Below, piece after piece: positions 35,496-46,828 of a stretch of DNA of 64,000 nucleotides. The stretch is from the NCBI RefSeq assembly GCF_014851395.1, contig NW_024044681.1:23313036-23377035 (forward strand), read 5' to 3'. The DNA is from Micropterus salmoides (taxonomy: Eukaryota > Chordata > Actinopteri > Centrarchiformes > Centrarchidae). The translations under genes were made by a program, and so were the position numbers. The notes beneath the pieces are model-generated. The model searched no databases and was not told the origin of the DNA. It was given only the letters and a program-made list of their open reading frames with translations. Position 1 is the stretch's first letter, and each line of letters starts with the position of its first letter.

Positions 35496-37241
35496 TCCTT
35501 AAGGTTGTTGGTACAGATATCTTGTCTGAACACTTTTAACAGCTACTGTACCATAAAGATGGCCTTCAGAACATCACCTCCAGCTGCTCAGCCCACATCC
35601 TGGAGACTACAGATCTCCTGGGTAGTTCTCTGGTATGAAAGTGTGTATCCTTTTGAATGTTGAAAAGGTTGTTACCCATTTCAAATGAGAGTGCAAGTGT
35701 GAGTGTGTAAGTAATGCAAAGTAAACTGACCAAAGGCATAAATAAAAGTAGCTCAATCCCTTACCTTCTATGGGGGAGCATAGAAACACATCTGTTCACT
35801 GTGTTCACCTAGGCTGTCTCTGGAGTTAAGGCAAGCATAATAGGGGGTTAATATTAAAAGTGAAAACATTGGTCCAGTTTCCATGTACTTTCCCAGTGAA
35901 CATTTTGTAGATATATATCATTTGAATGTTTCTCTGATACATAGATAGAATCCACTTTCGCACACGTAATGAGCCCGAGGTGCATATCCATCAAAAGAGT
36001 ACAATGTAAATTTTAATAGTTTCATATGCCAAACAGATCTAAAGGTACAGTCAATGAGCACACTAATGAGACTTAGGTGCTTGGTGGCGTATGGTGAAAA
36101 GCAGTCAACAACTGTCTCTGAGACCTGTTCAGTCTGTGAGGGATCCTTGTCATAGAACTAATGACTCAATAGCTCTATGCATGTCTTTGGCTTTTGTGTA
36201 TTCTGTTTCCAGAGGAGTGGGAGTTGGCAGCAAAAAAGGCAGCACACTGATTTTCTCAGAATTGCATTATGATTATACCATACATTTTGGTCACTTGAAG
36301 TACATGATTGTCCTCCAAAAGGTGTAATTATACTCCCTTCTTCTTTAGTAGGTGACCAGCAATATTTTGCGGGAAGGTTTTGTACATCTACGAAAGGCAC
36401 ATCAGTCTTTTTACTTTTAAATAATTAATTGAAAACAAGACGTGATGTATGTGTATTAAGAAACATGTCAGATGTCTAATTTTCAGTGGAGAATGAATCT
36501 GGCTAAATGGAAGAGACACAGAATATCTATACTTATTCTCTCTCTCGCTCTCTCTCTCACACACACTTACACACACATACACACACACACACGCACGTAC
36601 ACACACACTTCAATACAGCCACTTGTTCAGAGGCCAAAAAGGATATTCATTCCTCAGCCTTTCCTTATCCTCTCTCATCTTGCAATTTAGTGACAGGGCT
36701 TAGACTGCCATTTGCTAATCAAAGGCTGTATTCAGCTATAAACCTTATAGCTGGTAAACAATCATTTTGTGTCAGTGAGGGTAGGGGTCTATTGATAAGG
36801 CCATTTAGTTTCTTTCACAACCAAATGATTAATTTACATAAATTCAAGATAAAATTCTTTTCATTGACAATGATAATTACACTCATTATTGCTACTCAAA
36901 TAACCGTATCATCTGAATGAATAGGCTTATAAATGATTGTATTTAAGTCATCAAGACTCTTTCTCTCCCCTTGTCTGCAATTGATAATTGTGTTGGCATT
37001 TTGCTCATATGAAATCATGACTTGCATGAGTACGGCTACAGGCATAATGACACACTTGTGTAGCCATCATAGTCATTGTTACATGCTTCCTGCAGCCTTG
37101 CTCCACTGTAATGTGCTTTGTGAAAAATGTGATAGCGCTAATGCAGGATTTGGTGCAGATGTTAAAAGGATAAAGAACATTTGCACTGACACAAATAACA
37201 TGATTATAAAACTTCTGCTATACAAAGTACATGATAAAATC
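35496..37241. other. No gene; CA-rich patch
   Basis: A CT/CA simple-sequence patch at about 36536-36610 (TCTCTC then ACACAC with interruptions) gives spurious Thr/His open frames. The rest shows no exon, TIR or LTR that I can support. Confidence 0.5.
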
Positions 37242-37464
37242 TGTTAGGTGTGGCTGAAAAGGACTCAGGAGCGGACACAAGGCACAGGCAGTGAACTCAG
37301 GCAGATTTATTTCAGAGTAGCAAGAAGTGTACTGGGGTGTGGGAAGCAGGCAGACTGGTGAGAGGGCTCCGAGGCAAGCTCCGGCTTGATGGGCTGTGTC
37401 CTCTTGCAAACAGGCAGCGGCAGGCAGTGTCCTCAAACAGACAGGGATTCTGTCTCACAGGGGT

Positions 37465-38507
37465 ATTAGGGACTGGCCACTCTACTACTGCCTTGATCTT
37501 GCCTGGATCTGCTTTCCTCTGCCCGCATCTAATGATATACCCCCAAAAAACTTACAGAACTGGAGTGGAATTCGCATTTCTCTGCTTTGAGGTTAAGAGG
37601 TTTCTTGAAAAAAATCTAAATGTCATCAAGATAGACAAAAACAAAGCGGTTCAGGAAGTCTGAGTATGTCATTGACTAGGTTCTGAAAAACTGCGGGAGC
37701 GTTGATTAACCCAAAGGGCTTTACCCGATACTCAAAGTGACCAAGGGGTTGTTGGATGCAGTTTTCCACTCGTCTCCTTCCTTGATTCGTACCAGGTAGC
37801 ACACGTTACGGAGGTCCAGTTTGGAAAAGGTGGTGGCCTGTTGTAGGGGTTTAAAGGCTGAATTGATTAGCGGCACTGGGTACTGGTTTTTAACAGTGAT
37901 GCTATTGAGGCGCAGTAGTCAATGCAGGGGCGGCGAGATTTATCTTTCTCCCCATATAGAAGAATACTGCGCCAACAGAGGAGGAGGAAGGAGGAGGAAG
38001 GAGGAGGAAGGAGGAGGAAGGAGGAGGAAGGACGTATCAGGCCGGCTTTCAAGGAGTCTCGTAAGTACACCTCTATGGCCTCCCTTTCGGGGTGGGAGAG
38101 GTTATAGAGCCTGCTAGAAGGGAGTGGGGCATCAGGAAGCAGTTTGATCTCACAGTCGTAAGGTCTGTGCGAGGCAGGAGAGACAATACTGACTTTACTG
38201 AAAAGTCTTCTCAAATCATGATAGTCAGAGGGGATTTTGGTCAAATTGGGTGGCTCTGGACTGGGCTGGGTAGTACTCTCGGCCGGTGGCAGGAGCCGGC
38301 TTTCAGACAGGTGGAGAGGCATTAGGGGCTCCAACTAAGGATTCTATGGGCTGACCAGTCAATGTGGGGGTTGTGGAGTTTTTGCCAGAGGAATACTAGA
38401 ATAATGAATGTCTCAGGGGCAGAAATGAGCTTGAAAATAATGCTCTCATTATGGTTTCCAGAAAGTACTAATTTAAGGGGAGTGGTGGTTTGAGTGACAT
38501 GGGCCAA
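37465..38507 (-). pseudogene. Gypsy RT with GGAGGAA expansion
   Basis: Blocks are WQKLHNPHIDWSAHRIL, PNLTKIPSDYHDLRRLFSKV, DAPLPSSRLYNLSHPEREAI, LRDSLKAGLIRPSSS, then a Ser/Leu/Pro low-complexity insert, SRRPCIDYCA, PLGHFEYRVKPFGLINAPAV, FVFVYLDDI followed by a stop, and KAEKCEFHSSSVSFLGV. The catalytic YLDD is present but the next codon is a stop. The insert replaces the conserved SPxGAGFFFVxKKDG block. It comes from a tandem GGAGGAAGGA array at 37978-38030 on the plus strand. Confidence 0.83.
37976..38032. repeat. GGAGGAAGGA minisatellite in RT
   Basis: About five to six copies of a 10-11-bp purine unit in tandem, located exactly in the RT fingers-coding region of the minus-strand Gypsy. 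Confidence 0.85.
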
Positions 38508-39660
38508 GAAACTGCCGCCTAGGGCCCAAGCTGTACAGGATTTGGGGGAGTTGATCTATGGGGAGGCTGGACAGTATGGCAAACTGCTGGTCTATAAAGT
38601 TCCCCTCTGCCCCAGAGTCAGTTAAGGCTTTGAGGGGAAGAGACAGCATAGCGTGTTGCTCGTGGGACTGGCCACGCATATTGAGGAGCCCTCCCTTTTG
38701 GCCGTGTGGGACACACAACGACAAAGTGCCCCTTAATCCCACAGTAAAGGCACTCACCCGAGCTACACCGGCGGAAGCGTTCCTCCTGGGTTAGGCAGGC
38801 CTGTCCCAGCTGCATGGTTCATGTTCAGGAACAAGGGCTGGAAGTGACACAGGAGCTGGAGCTTGGACCTCGGGGGAAGCAAAGGTTAGTGGGCATTGTG
38901 GCAAGGTATAGAGGTGAGGCTGACTAGGCTGACTGGAGCGTTCCTTCTGCCACTCGTGCAGGCTGTTGTCGAGGTGAATTGAAAAGAGAAATGAGTGAAT
39001 TTAAGCTGGTGGGTTTGTCACAGGAGGCTAGCTCACCTTGACCCTCTCACTGAGCCCCTTCTAAACACCTCTCTGACAGCTGAGTCATTCCAGCTGGCGT
39101 CAGCCTCTAACGTCCTAAATTCTACTGAGTAATCAGCGACACTTCCAGTCCCCTGCTGAAGATCCAGTAGCTGCCTAGCGGCATCGCCACTGTGGTCTGG
39201 GTGGTCAAACACCTCACGCAGTATGGACTCAAACTTGGGAACTGTTAGCTTTCACTGTCTCCACCCATGCTAATGCTCTCCCCCTTACTAGACCCAGGAT
39301 AAAACATACCTTTGCTTGTTCCAAGGCAAAGGTCAGTGGGTGTTATGTGGATACCAAAGCACACTGGAGCAGGAACCCCTGTCACTTGGAAAACTCACCG
39401 GAGAATGGCTTGGGGTCGGGGACATAAGACTCAGCCTGAGCTGGTGGCTGGGGGGTTGGTTCAGTCTGGATGGCCTGTGCTTGGGGGACTAGATGGATTA
39501 CAGAAGAGACAAGGTCAGTTAAATGGGCAATCTGATCATTGGTGGTTGATGGTTTGGTCGTGTTGTCTTATAGGAGGACTCCCTGACTGGCGAAGGTAGA
39601 CAGGCTCCTTGTGGCATCTGTCTCCACGTCTGCTGAGTCCTTGATTGGCCAGTTCATACT
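38473..39660 (-). pseudogene. Gypsy gag and protease
   Basis: The gag start (about 39650) reads MNWPIKDSADVETDATRSL and later VPKFESILREVF, DHPDHSGDAARQLLDLQQG and DYSVEFRTLEADASWN, capsid-like blocks. At about 38750-38710 the frame gives CLYCGIKGHFVVVC, a perfect C-x2-C-x4-H-x4-C zinc knuckle that would bind RNA. Downstream LKALTDSGAEGNFIDQQFA contains the DSG active site of the aspartic protease, followed by LPIDQLPQI. Gag has at least two stops. Protease and knuckle are in overlapping frames near 38750, consistent with indel damage. Confidence 0.82.
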
Positions 39661-41079
39661 CCAGGGAGGGGAATAGAGGTGATAGCAAGGCCCAATCATG
39701 ATGAAATCAAAGCCACAAATGAACAAAAAAGAGTTCTTACCTTGTCAAAGATTTTAGGATGGTAAATTCTGCATCATATTTTGAGGGACAAATAACATTT
39801 TCCTCTCTGTCTATGGTATCGGGATTCCACACGGTTTTATACTGGGTCCATTGCTTTTTCCATTCCATATCTATTTGTGACATTGTATATGTTTGCAAAT
39901 ATTCCTGCTGGCTTTGTGCAATGTTGAACTGTAATACATAGGCAACTTAGAGTAAAGTGATTTCTAGAAAAGGGGATTACAATTTGAAATGTATTAATCA
40001 TCACACAAGACACTGTCTTACTGAGAGTTATGGAGAACTGATATCAGTTTAAAGTGTCTGTGTTCAGAGGACAGACTGGTCTGTACAGGTTGTGTGCACT
40101 CCCTAGGGCTAATGTTAAGCTGGCTGTTGATGGTCAAAAAATACCTCAAAATGTAGGCCAGCTGTCTATTAAACCATGTCTTGTTTTCTGTTTCTGCACA
40201 TGTTAAATGCATGTGGGTCTGGAAGCTATGCAGATGTGTTAAGGGCACTTTTGACAGCGATAGGAATAGTAACAAAAGTAAAGTAATGAGTAGTACTCAT
40301 TATTTTTGCTGTGGAGTAAATAGTTAAGTGACATAATCACTTATTCATTGAGTGAGCAATGAGTAATTGATTTAATTTGTTCACCTTTCATTGTGTTTAT
40401 TGTCATTAACACTAATAAAGATTTTGCAGTTTTGTCACAAACATTGTAGCAATAGCAGGCGGTGCACAGATATTCGATTGAACAGTAAACAGAACGTCAT
40501 ATGTATTCTACTGCATTGTCAGATGGGCATGTGCAAGATTTATAATGTGCCTTACAAGCTGTCTGCTGTGTATTTGTGGGTCAATTCTGTCTTTTAGAGT
40601 TTTTATTCGCTACTCACACACACACAATAGACACGCCCCTCATTTTCCAACATCTGTCTGAGCAAAAATTCCAGATGATTTTCAACCCTCCATTCTGAAG
40701 CAACAGGAAAATGAAGGCAAATAAATGATCTCACTGTGTAGCAACTGTGCCATCTTGCTCAGTGGCAAGATGGCGTTTGTGCGTGCGTGTGTCTTTGTTT
40801 TCGAGTACATGCAGATTGTTTCAGCGCATGTGCATGTGTGCAGGTTGGTATAGGAAGAAACCATTGAGAGTTTCCGTCTGTTTTCCACCATCACACTGTG
40901 AATGTCTGAACCACAATTCCACAGGTCATCTCTTACAGATGGCTTCCCAGCCTACAAGCCCTCTGTCTGAGTGAGGGACCACCGTGCCACCCCCCCTCTG
41001 GTGGCCTGGTGCTTAGGGTTGGAGCTGCTCAGTGCCCAGATGGTATCACAGATCATATGCATACACCCATATGCACACA

Positions 41080-41117
<38 letters not shown>

Positions 41118-41300
41118 TAGAGTCACATCCCGTGAGCTTGTTGTCCTCCACATTTTCTGCCCTACTGCGGACGATGTTAGGACCTCGTTTTGTCCTCACT
41201 ATAACCTACTGTCTCCCCCTTCTGTTGTCTCTCGCCTAGCACAGGTCTGCACGGTGGGACTTCTCACTGGAGAAGACTGTGGAGACTGACCTGAAGACAT
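39661..41300. other. No gene; (CA)n microsatellite
   Basis: An (AC)n array lies at about 41085-41113. Otherwise no recognised exon or transposon boundary. The last ten bases (AAATAGCTAA) are repeated exactly at 46819-46828. Confidence 0.5.
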
Positions 41301-42429
41301 AAATAGCTAAAACAGTTTTTCTCACTCGCTTTGGTACATTTCTCGAATCATCCCTAACATTTGCAAAACATCATCATCATAACAGCATTTCTCGAAACAT
41401 ATCTAACAAACAGCACAACACAGTGGATTACCTGCAAGCCCATAACTTGCTCAAAATCCTTAGTCTATCTCTCGAAAGCAAATGTTTATGTCATTGAACA
41501 TGTCAGTGCCACCAGAATGACAAGTCCTTGTGTCATTGTTTACGAACAAGATAGTAAAAATGTTATCAATATAACAGTGTACTCTGTAAGTGTTTTCTGA
41601 TGTAAACTAGGGCTAATGATTTGATGACAATGATTGAAAATGCACAGTGTACTTTCTCAATATGTCATATCAATTTTAACAGTATTACAGTTTTTCTCCA
41701 TTGGTTTGGCTCATTTCTTGAAACACAAATTACATTCTCAAACCTCTAAGATCATTTGGCAAAACAGTCTTACAGTTCATCACAACATTATAGCTCACTT
41801 GCAAAAGCTCATATCTCTCCAAAAACTGTTCACTCATGCTTCAAAACTAAATTCCTTTCCCATATAAACAGTCAGTGCCAAGAAAATGGCAAAGATCCTT
41901 CTCAATTGCTTTGGCTCATTTCTTGAAACAGACCGGACGTTCTCAACACTCTTGGTGCTTTTGCCAGAATAATGTGGATGGTTCAGCACAACACCATGGT
42001 TCACCTGCAAAAGCTCATACCTCTCCCAAAACAGTTCACTCATGTGTCAAAACTAAATTTCCTTCTCATTTAAACAGTCAGTGCCCCCAAAATGCTTCCT
42101 CCCTTTGGCATTGTGTAAGCACTACAAGTCAAAATCTTTAGATGTTTTGTCACTATGGCAGAGGACCACTGAAATATCGCTCATGTCCACCTTTCAGTCT
42201 TAGCCCAGTCCTTCATTGACAATGGCTACTGTACTGTTTTTTGTCTAGCTAACAGAATACAATTGTGTATAAAACTGAAAAAAAGAAATAGGACTTTAGG
42301 GTAAGAATAGGATTTTAAGGTACTTTATTGACACACATAAAGTAACTTCCATACATCAGAGTAAAAAGAAAATGTATACAGCATAATATACTGTAATATA
42401 AACACTCAAAAAACAATGAAAATTATATG

Positions 42430-43918
42430 CAGCCTACAGTGCTGTAAATAAAGCTGGAGTTTCACAACTAACAGTTCTTCACTGGTCGTGGTCCTCACCC
42501 TCCCTCTCCTGGCCACCATTCTCACCCTCCTGGCCATCCACACGCTGCTGTCTGTCTGGCCACAGATTCTCGTCCACATCACAGCGTATATTCTCCCTTG
42601 CGATGCGAGGGAAGAAACGGCGTGCATGTCGCAACCGTCCCCTACACTAATCTCCTGTAATATCCTCACACACAGCATCCATTGGAGCAGGGACCTCTGA
42701 TCTTGAGCCCAATTCTCATACACTCTCCACCTCCAAGCGGAGAAATACTCCTCAATAGGATTGAGGAAAGGAGAGTAAGGTGATAGGAACACCATGACCA
42801 TCCTTGGATGAGTAGTGAACCAGGCCCTGATGAGCGGTCCAAGAATATGAGGAGCTTCTGTATATTGTATGGGCCAAGATTGGGGATGTGAGTGGCCACA
42901 CCATTCTCAGATATGGCAGCACACATAGTTATATTGCCCCCTCGCTGGCCTGGGACATCCACCGTGGCCCAGTGGCCAATAATATTACGGCCACGTCTTC
43001 TGCCCTTGGCCAGGTTGAAGCCAGCTTCATCCACAAACACGAGGATGTGATGGGTCTCGTTTCCTTCCAATGCCATTATTCTATACAACAGCGTAAAAAA
43101 AGAAAACATCAAATGAGTCATACAGAGGAGTCATACACTACAGTTACAGACAATTACATAGGAATGTTCTATGTTCTCCACAAGTTCAATATACTACTGG
43201 CCACTACTCCAGTGGTTCCAAACCTGGGGTACATGTACCCCTACTACAAGGGGTATTTTACAGAAAGGGGAGGGGGAAAATCATCAATGACTAGACTTAC
43301 TGAAATGTTACAGTAAAACCCACAGTATTAGATAGATTTACATGGCAGGCACTAATTGCAGCTCTTTGACCCCTTTTCTTATTGTATGTTATATTCTTCA
43401 AAATAAGGATTACAATAATAATTGCATCATACAGTAAGCTGGAGTTTTTAGGCGAAATGTTGAAGTCAGATAAATCAAATACTTTCATACCTGGATTACC
43501 TGGATACACAAATCAGGTAAAGTGGGTACTGAAGCCAAAAAAGTTAGGGGACCAATGCTTAATTGTAAAAAGGTTATAAGGATGGACAACCAGTAACTGA
43601 CTTACATGTACATACTGGTACCGCAGCTCTTTCACTCTATCAGAGTTCCTCTCAAACGGTACCCTGTAAATTTGCTTCATTGTCATCTGATTCTTCTTCA
43701 ATATCCGGTCTATTGTGGAGATGCTTATAGAGTTGACATTTTGGAATATGGCATTGAATATGGATTGCAGCGCGGATCTGTCTCAATGTGATGGCATTAT
43801 TTGCCATCACCATGTTACAGATCTCTTGTTCTTGTTGTTCATTGAGAAGTTTTCCTCTGCCACCCATGCAAGGTTGTCGTCCAATCCTAGACATAGAATT
43901 CAAAGGACAACACTCCAT
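42430..43918 (-). pseudogene. DDE transposase (IS630/Tc1/mariner, DDE_3-like) with intron
   Basis: Exon 1 (43918-43606) encodes MSRIGRQPCMGGRGKLL, then EICNMVMANNAITLRQIRAA (helix-turn-helix). After a frame change near 43740 it continues with STIDRILKKNQMTMKQIYRV and ELRYQYV. A GTAAGT donor follows at 43605-43600. A pyrimidine tract and TATAG acceptor lie at 43081. Exon 2 continues RIMALEGNETHHILVFVDEA, AKGRRRGRNIIGHW, DVPGQRGGNITMCAA, LGPYNIQKLLIFLD, then jumps to WFTTHPRM, MVMVFLSPYSPFLNPIEEYF and, shifted, RHARRFFPRIARENIRCDVD. The first Asp (VDEAGF) and Glu (NPIEEY) are present. The block with the second Asp (WDN) is deleted near 42840. The splice phases do not match exactly. The product is inactive. 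Confidence 0.8.
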
Positions 43919-44893
43919 TCGTAATGTATACCTTATGTAGTCCTTACAGAATGAGTTACCTATGTAATTGTATTGTTGTTTTACTTACAGTAACTTTACC
44001 ACAATTCTAATGCATTACTGGACAGTGACTGGAATACTACTGTAAACTGTATCATCAATACTGTAGAAAATAAATTATTCCAGGTCATCTGAGATGTGTG
44101 ACACTCCTCCTTCGTTAGTCAAGTTCTAGTTTCACCTGACTGTCAGTTGCTGTAATAAATTTACCAAATGTTCCAAGGGATTCCTATATGGTATTCATGG
44201 TATTACAGTTTTTCTCACTCGCTTTGGTGCATTTCTCAGTAAGTGCATTTCTCGAAACAGGTAGTACAAACAGCACAACACAGTGTATTACCTGCAAAAG
44301 CCCATAACTTGTCAAAATCCTTAGTCTATCTCTCAAAAGCAAATCTTTATTTCATTGAACTTGTCAGTGCCAATCAGAACGACAAGTCCGTGTGTCTCGT
44401 TTATGAACAAGCAAGTCAAAATGTGTAGCCATCTTGTCAATATAACAGTGTACTCTAAGTATTTTCTGATGTACACTTTGGCTAAGATTTTGATGACAAT
44501 GATTGAAAATGCACAAGGCTGCACTTTTTTTGTATGACATGCATCACTTTCACCAGTACAAAGTTTTACATTGCAGGAGAGAGGACAGGAATCACAGCTA
44601 TGCTTTTACTGTTCGTACTGTAATTTGTTGACACAGCATGTCATTGTAATACAGAAAAGAAAGAGACAGGACTATTGCATGGGATACACCCCTTTGGCTG
44701 ACATTCCAGTCTGTTATATCACAGATTCTCTTCCAAATCACAACAGATATCTTCATCAATTCAGGACACATTTACAAATAAATTCTAATAGACATGTATA
44801 GAATGTCTATCTCTATATACATTCATATATATATGGAAGCCCTAATCAAACAATCAAACATTTTTTACTCCGTTTTCTTGTGATAATTTTCAT

Positions 44894-45469
44894 AATTTTC
44901 TCGTGATTTCGAGATAACCATAATGGTAATTATAGTGTGGTTTGTAGTATCATTGGTTAGCACACTTGGTAGAGCACAGGTCTTAAAGTTGTGTGTTCAA
45001 TCCTCATTGAAGACTAAATTGTTCTTTTTTATATTTTTCATAATCCTCTTCAACAAAATTCTTATGAAAAGACTGTATCACATGCTCACAGTACTGTAAA
45101 GCACGTGCTGGACTCGTTCCGGCGTTTGGTCCACATCCATCAACCTATGGACTTTTCATTTCCCCATCATTCCCAGGCAGAGGAAATTCCTTCTCATTCA
45201 GGGGAATCCATGTAACGTTACACATTTCCTGACGGCTTTCGGAACCTTTGAAATAGCCGTTGGGAAATGTGTTATTCCCCTCAATCTCTTTATAACAATT
45301 TTGCTGAAGAGAAATAACACAAAAAATAAGAAAAAGAAAGTCAACAAGACTAACTACTAACACTACCAGACACTGACACTGGTAATTGCTTTGAAATTAT
45401 CCTAAAGAAACGCACCTGCCAGCCCCTGTATTGAGCTATGGTTTGTTATCTCTTGATCACGAGAAAATT
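44894..45469. mobile_element. Inverted-repeat element D inside A'
   Basis: AATTTTCTCGTGATTTCGAG then ATAAC (44894-44918) is inverted at GTTATCTCTTGATCACGAGA then AAATT (45445-45469), 22 of 25 bases matching. This CTCGTGAT-type inverted repeat resembles palindromic fish MITE ends. No transposase is inside. The interior holds a tRNA-derived repeat. Confidence 0.55.
44948..45260 (+). repeat. tRNA-derived SINE-like repeat, copy 2
   Basis: The head carries the A-box-like TTAGCACACTTGGTAGAG and the B-box-like GTGTTCAATCCTC at tRNA spacing. The body shares GCACGTGCTGGACTC, GTCCACATCCATC, TATGGAC, CCAGGCAGAGGAAA and AGGGGAATCC with 13630-13760. The region continues with a GACGGCTTTC block matching GATGGCTCTTTC in copy 1. 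It is not a functional tRNA gene. Confidence 0.5.
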
Positions 45470-46299
45470 AATTATTCTGTTCTCAGGAGAAATTAGTTTA
45501 ATTAGTTTTGAGAATTTCAATTCTGATCTGAGAAATGTACCAAAGCAACTGAGAAAAACTGTATGTTCTTGACTAATTTTGACAATTGAACAGACTATTG
45601 TGCATGTGATGACTTATACAATGAAATGATGCTGACACGTTTTGGAGTGAACAACCATTAGACTGCAGAATCAACAATCAGTTTAGATCAAAAAGATCTA
45701 TTCACTTGAAAATTGTGCTAAAAGTAGGCTACCTGTACTTAATCATTTACAAAGATGTACTGAGACATTGAGACATGTACTTAGACATTTGCAATTTGAT
45801 GAAATGAATGAGAAATTCAATTCTGTTGTGAACAAGTGCCAAGTGGTTTGGAGGTTTGTCCATGATGTTTTGAGAATGTAATTTCTGTTTCAAGAAATGA
45901 GCCAAACCAATGGAGAAAAACTGTAAGTTATACAGTGCAAGATGCTGGAAAGGATTCACAGTTACATTTTTACTGTTCGTACTATAATTTGTTGATAGAC
46001 CATGTCATTGTGATGCAAAAAAGAAAAAGAAAGGACTGACTGGATAGCGCGATGGTAGAAATTACAAAATTAAAAATGTAGGCATGTGAAACACTCCTTA
46101 GGCTGATGTTCCTGTCTGTCAGGTCACAGATTCTGATCCACATTACAGTGGATATCTTCATCATCATTACAGTAAGGAGATATTTACAAAAAGCCTAGTA
46201 GACATGTATAGAACATATGATTGACAGACAGATATAGATGATCTCTCTCTCTGTCTGTGCATATATGCAATATATATATATATTGCATTATTGACAGCT

Positions 46300-46497
46300 C
46301 ACTGTGTATTGTTACTGTTCACTGTTTATGGTATTGTGTGTATTGGGTGAGTGGTCTGAGGGCTGTGTTGCTACTGTAGTATGTTGTGATTTGTTGTTGT
46401 CTATTCCTATTTTGTTGATGCACCATGGTCTGTACGAAACAACATTTTGTTCAGCTATATACTTGAATGTGGAGAATGACAATAAAGTTTGACTTTA
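46300..46497 (+). mobile_element. LINE 3'-tail fragment in element A
   Basis: The words ACCATGGTCTGTACGAAACA, ATTTTGTTCAGC and GAATGACAATAAAGTTTGAC fit a fish LINE 3' UTR with its AATAAA signal. The segment has no counterpart in inner A' and therefore inserted into outer A after A' had diverged. Confidence 0.5.
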
Positions 46498-46828
46498 TTT
46501 AACTTTGGTTTTGACAACGTGTTCAGCCATTTTGCATGTAGTGACTTATGCAATGAACTTGTGCCTAGATGTTTTAAAGGGTAGGACTATTCAACAGAGA
46601 CTGGTATAATACATTGTGATCAGCATGACAAAATCAAGTGATAATGTAGGAAACAGCAGACAATTGTACATGATCATTTGCTTCAATGTATCAAAGCATT
46701 TGCAATATGTTCAAAACGATGAGAAATTGCTTTTATGATGTGCACAAGTGACGAGATGATGTGGAGGTTGAACAAGTAGTTGTAGTCTGAGAAATGCACC
46801 AAAGCGAAGAAAAACTGTAAATAGCTAA

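Larger units (their letters stand above)
37242..39660 (-). mobile_element. Ty3/Gypsy element, internally deleted
   Basis: On the minus strand: gag (about 39660-38830), CCHC zinc knuckle, protease and RT. RT is cut near WPVPNT at about 37470, after which RNase H and integrase are missing. The next 218 bp (37459-37242) start TGTGAGACAG, contain AATAAA and end CACACCTAACA. That is an LTR-like TG...CA segment, so the deletion probably joined RT to the 3' LTR. The 5' LTR was not identified. Stops and frame changes are frequent. Confidence 0.75.
44206..45561. mobile_element. Inner element A', inserted in B
   Basis: The left TIR CAGTTTTTCTCACTCGCTTT matches the outer element A. The right end reads GAAATGTACCAAAGCAACTG then AGAAAAACTG, with TA on both sides (44204-44205 and 45562-45563). 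It shares most of its left 600 bp with outer A. It contains a further inverted-repeat element (44894-45469) and a tRNA-derived repeat. Confidence 0.75.
41688..45923 (-). mobile_element. Element B: Tc1/mariner-superfamily transposon inside A
   Basis: The left TIR CAGTTTTTCTCCATTGGTTT with GGCTCATTTCTTGAAACA pairs with the right TGTTTCAAGAAATGAGCC and AAACCAATGGAGAAAAACTG. TA is present on both sides (41686-41687 and 45924-45925). Rejoining the flanks gives a sequence colinear with the intact inner copy of A, confirming insertion into A. B carries a broken DDE transposase on the minus strand and is itself interrupted by A' (44206-45561). Without A' it would be about 2.9 kb. Confidence 0.78.
41313..46817. 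mobile_element. Outer element A: non-autonomous DDE transposon
   Basis: The left TIR CAGTTTTTCTCACTCGCTTT pairs with the right end, which reads GCACCAAAGCGAAGAAAAAC then TG. The 10-bp AAATAGCTAA flanks the element at 41301-41310 and 46819-46828. Left and right arms match, block by block, the ends and interior of inner element A' (44206-45561). Shared words include AACAGCACAACACAGT, CATAACTTG, AATATAACAGTGTACTCT and TACTGTTCGTACT. The arms are separated by element B. A's right arm retains GATATCTTCATCATC and GTCTGTCAGG words that translate (minus) to a decayed transposase C-terminus like that of B, so A is a deletion derivative of a related transposon. Confidence 0.75.

Noticed and set aside
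42888..43316. Plus-strand open frame of 142 codons
   Set aside because: Antisense to exon 2 and the intron-like part of the DDE transposase; no motif of its own.
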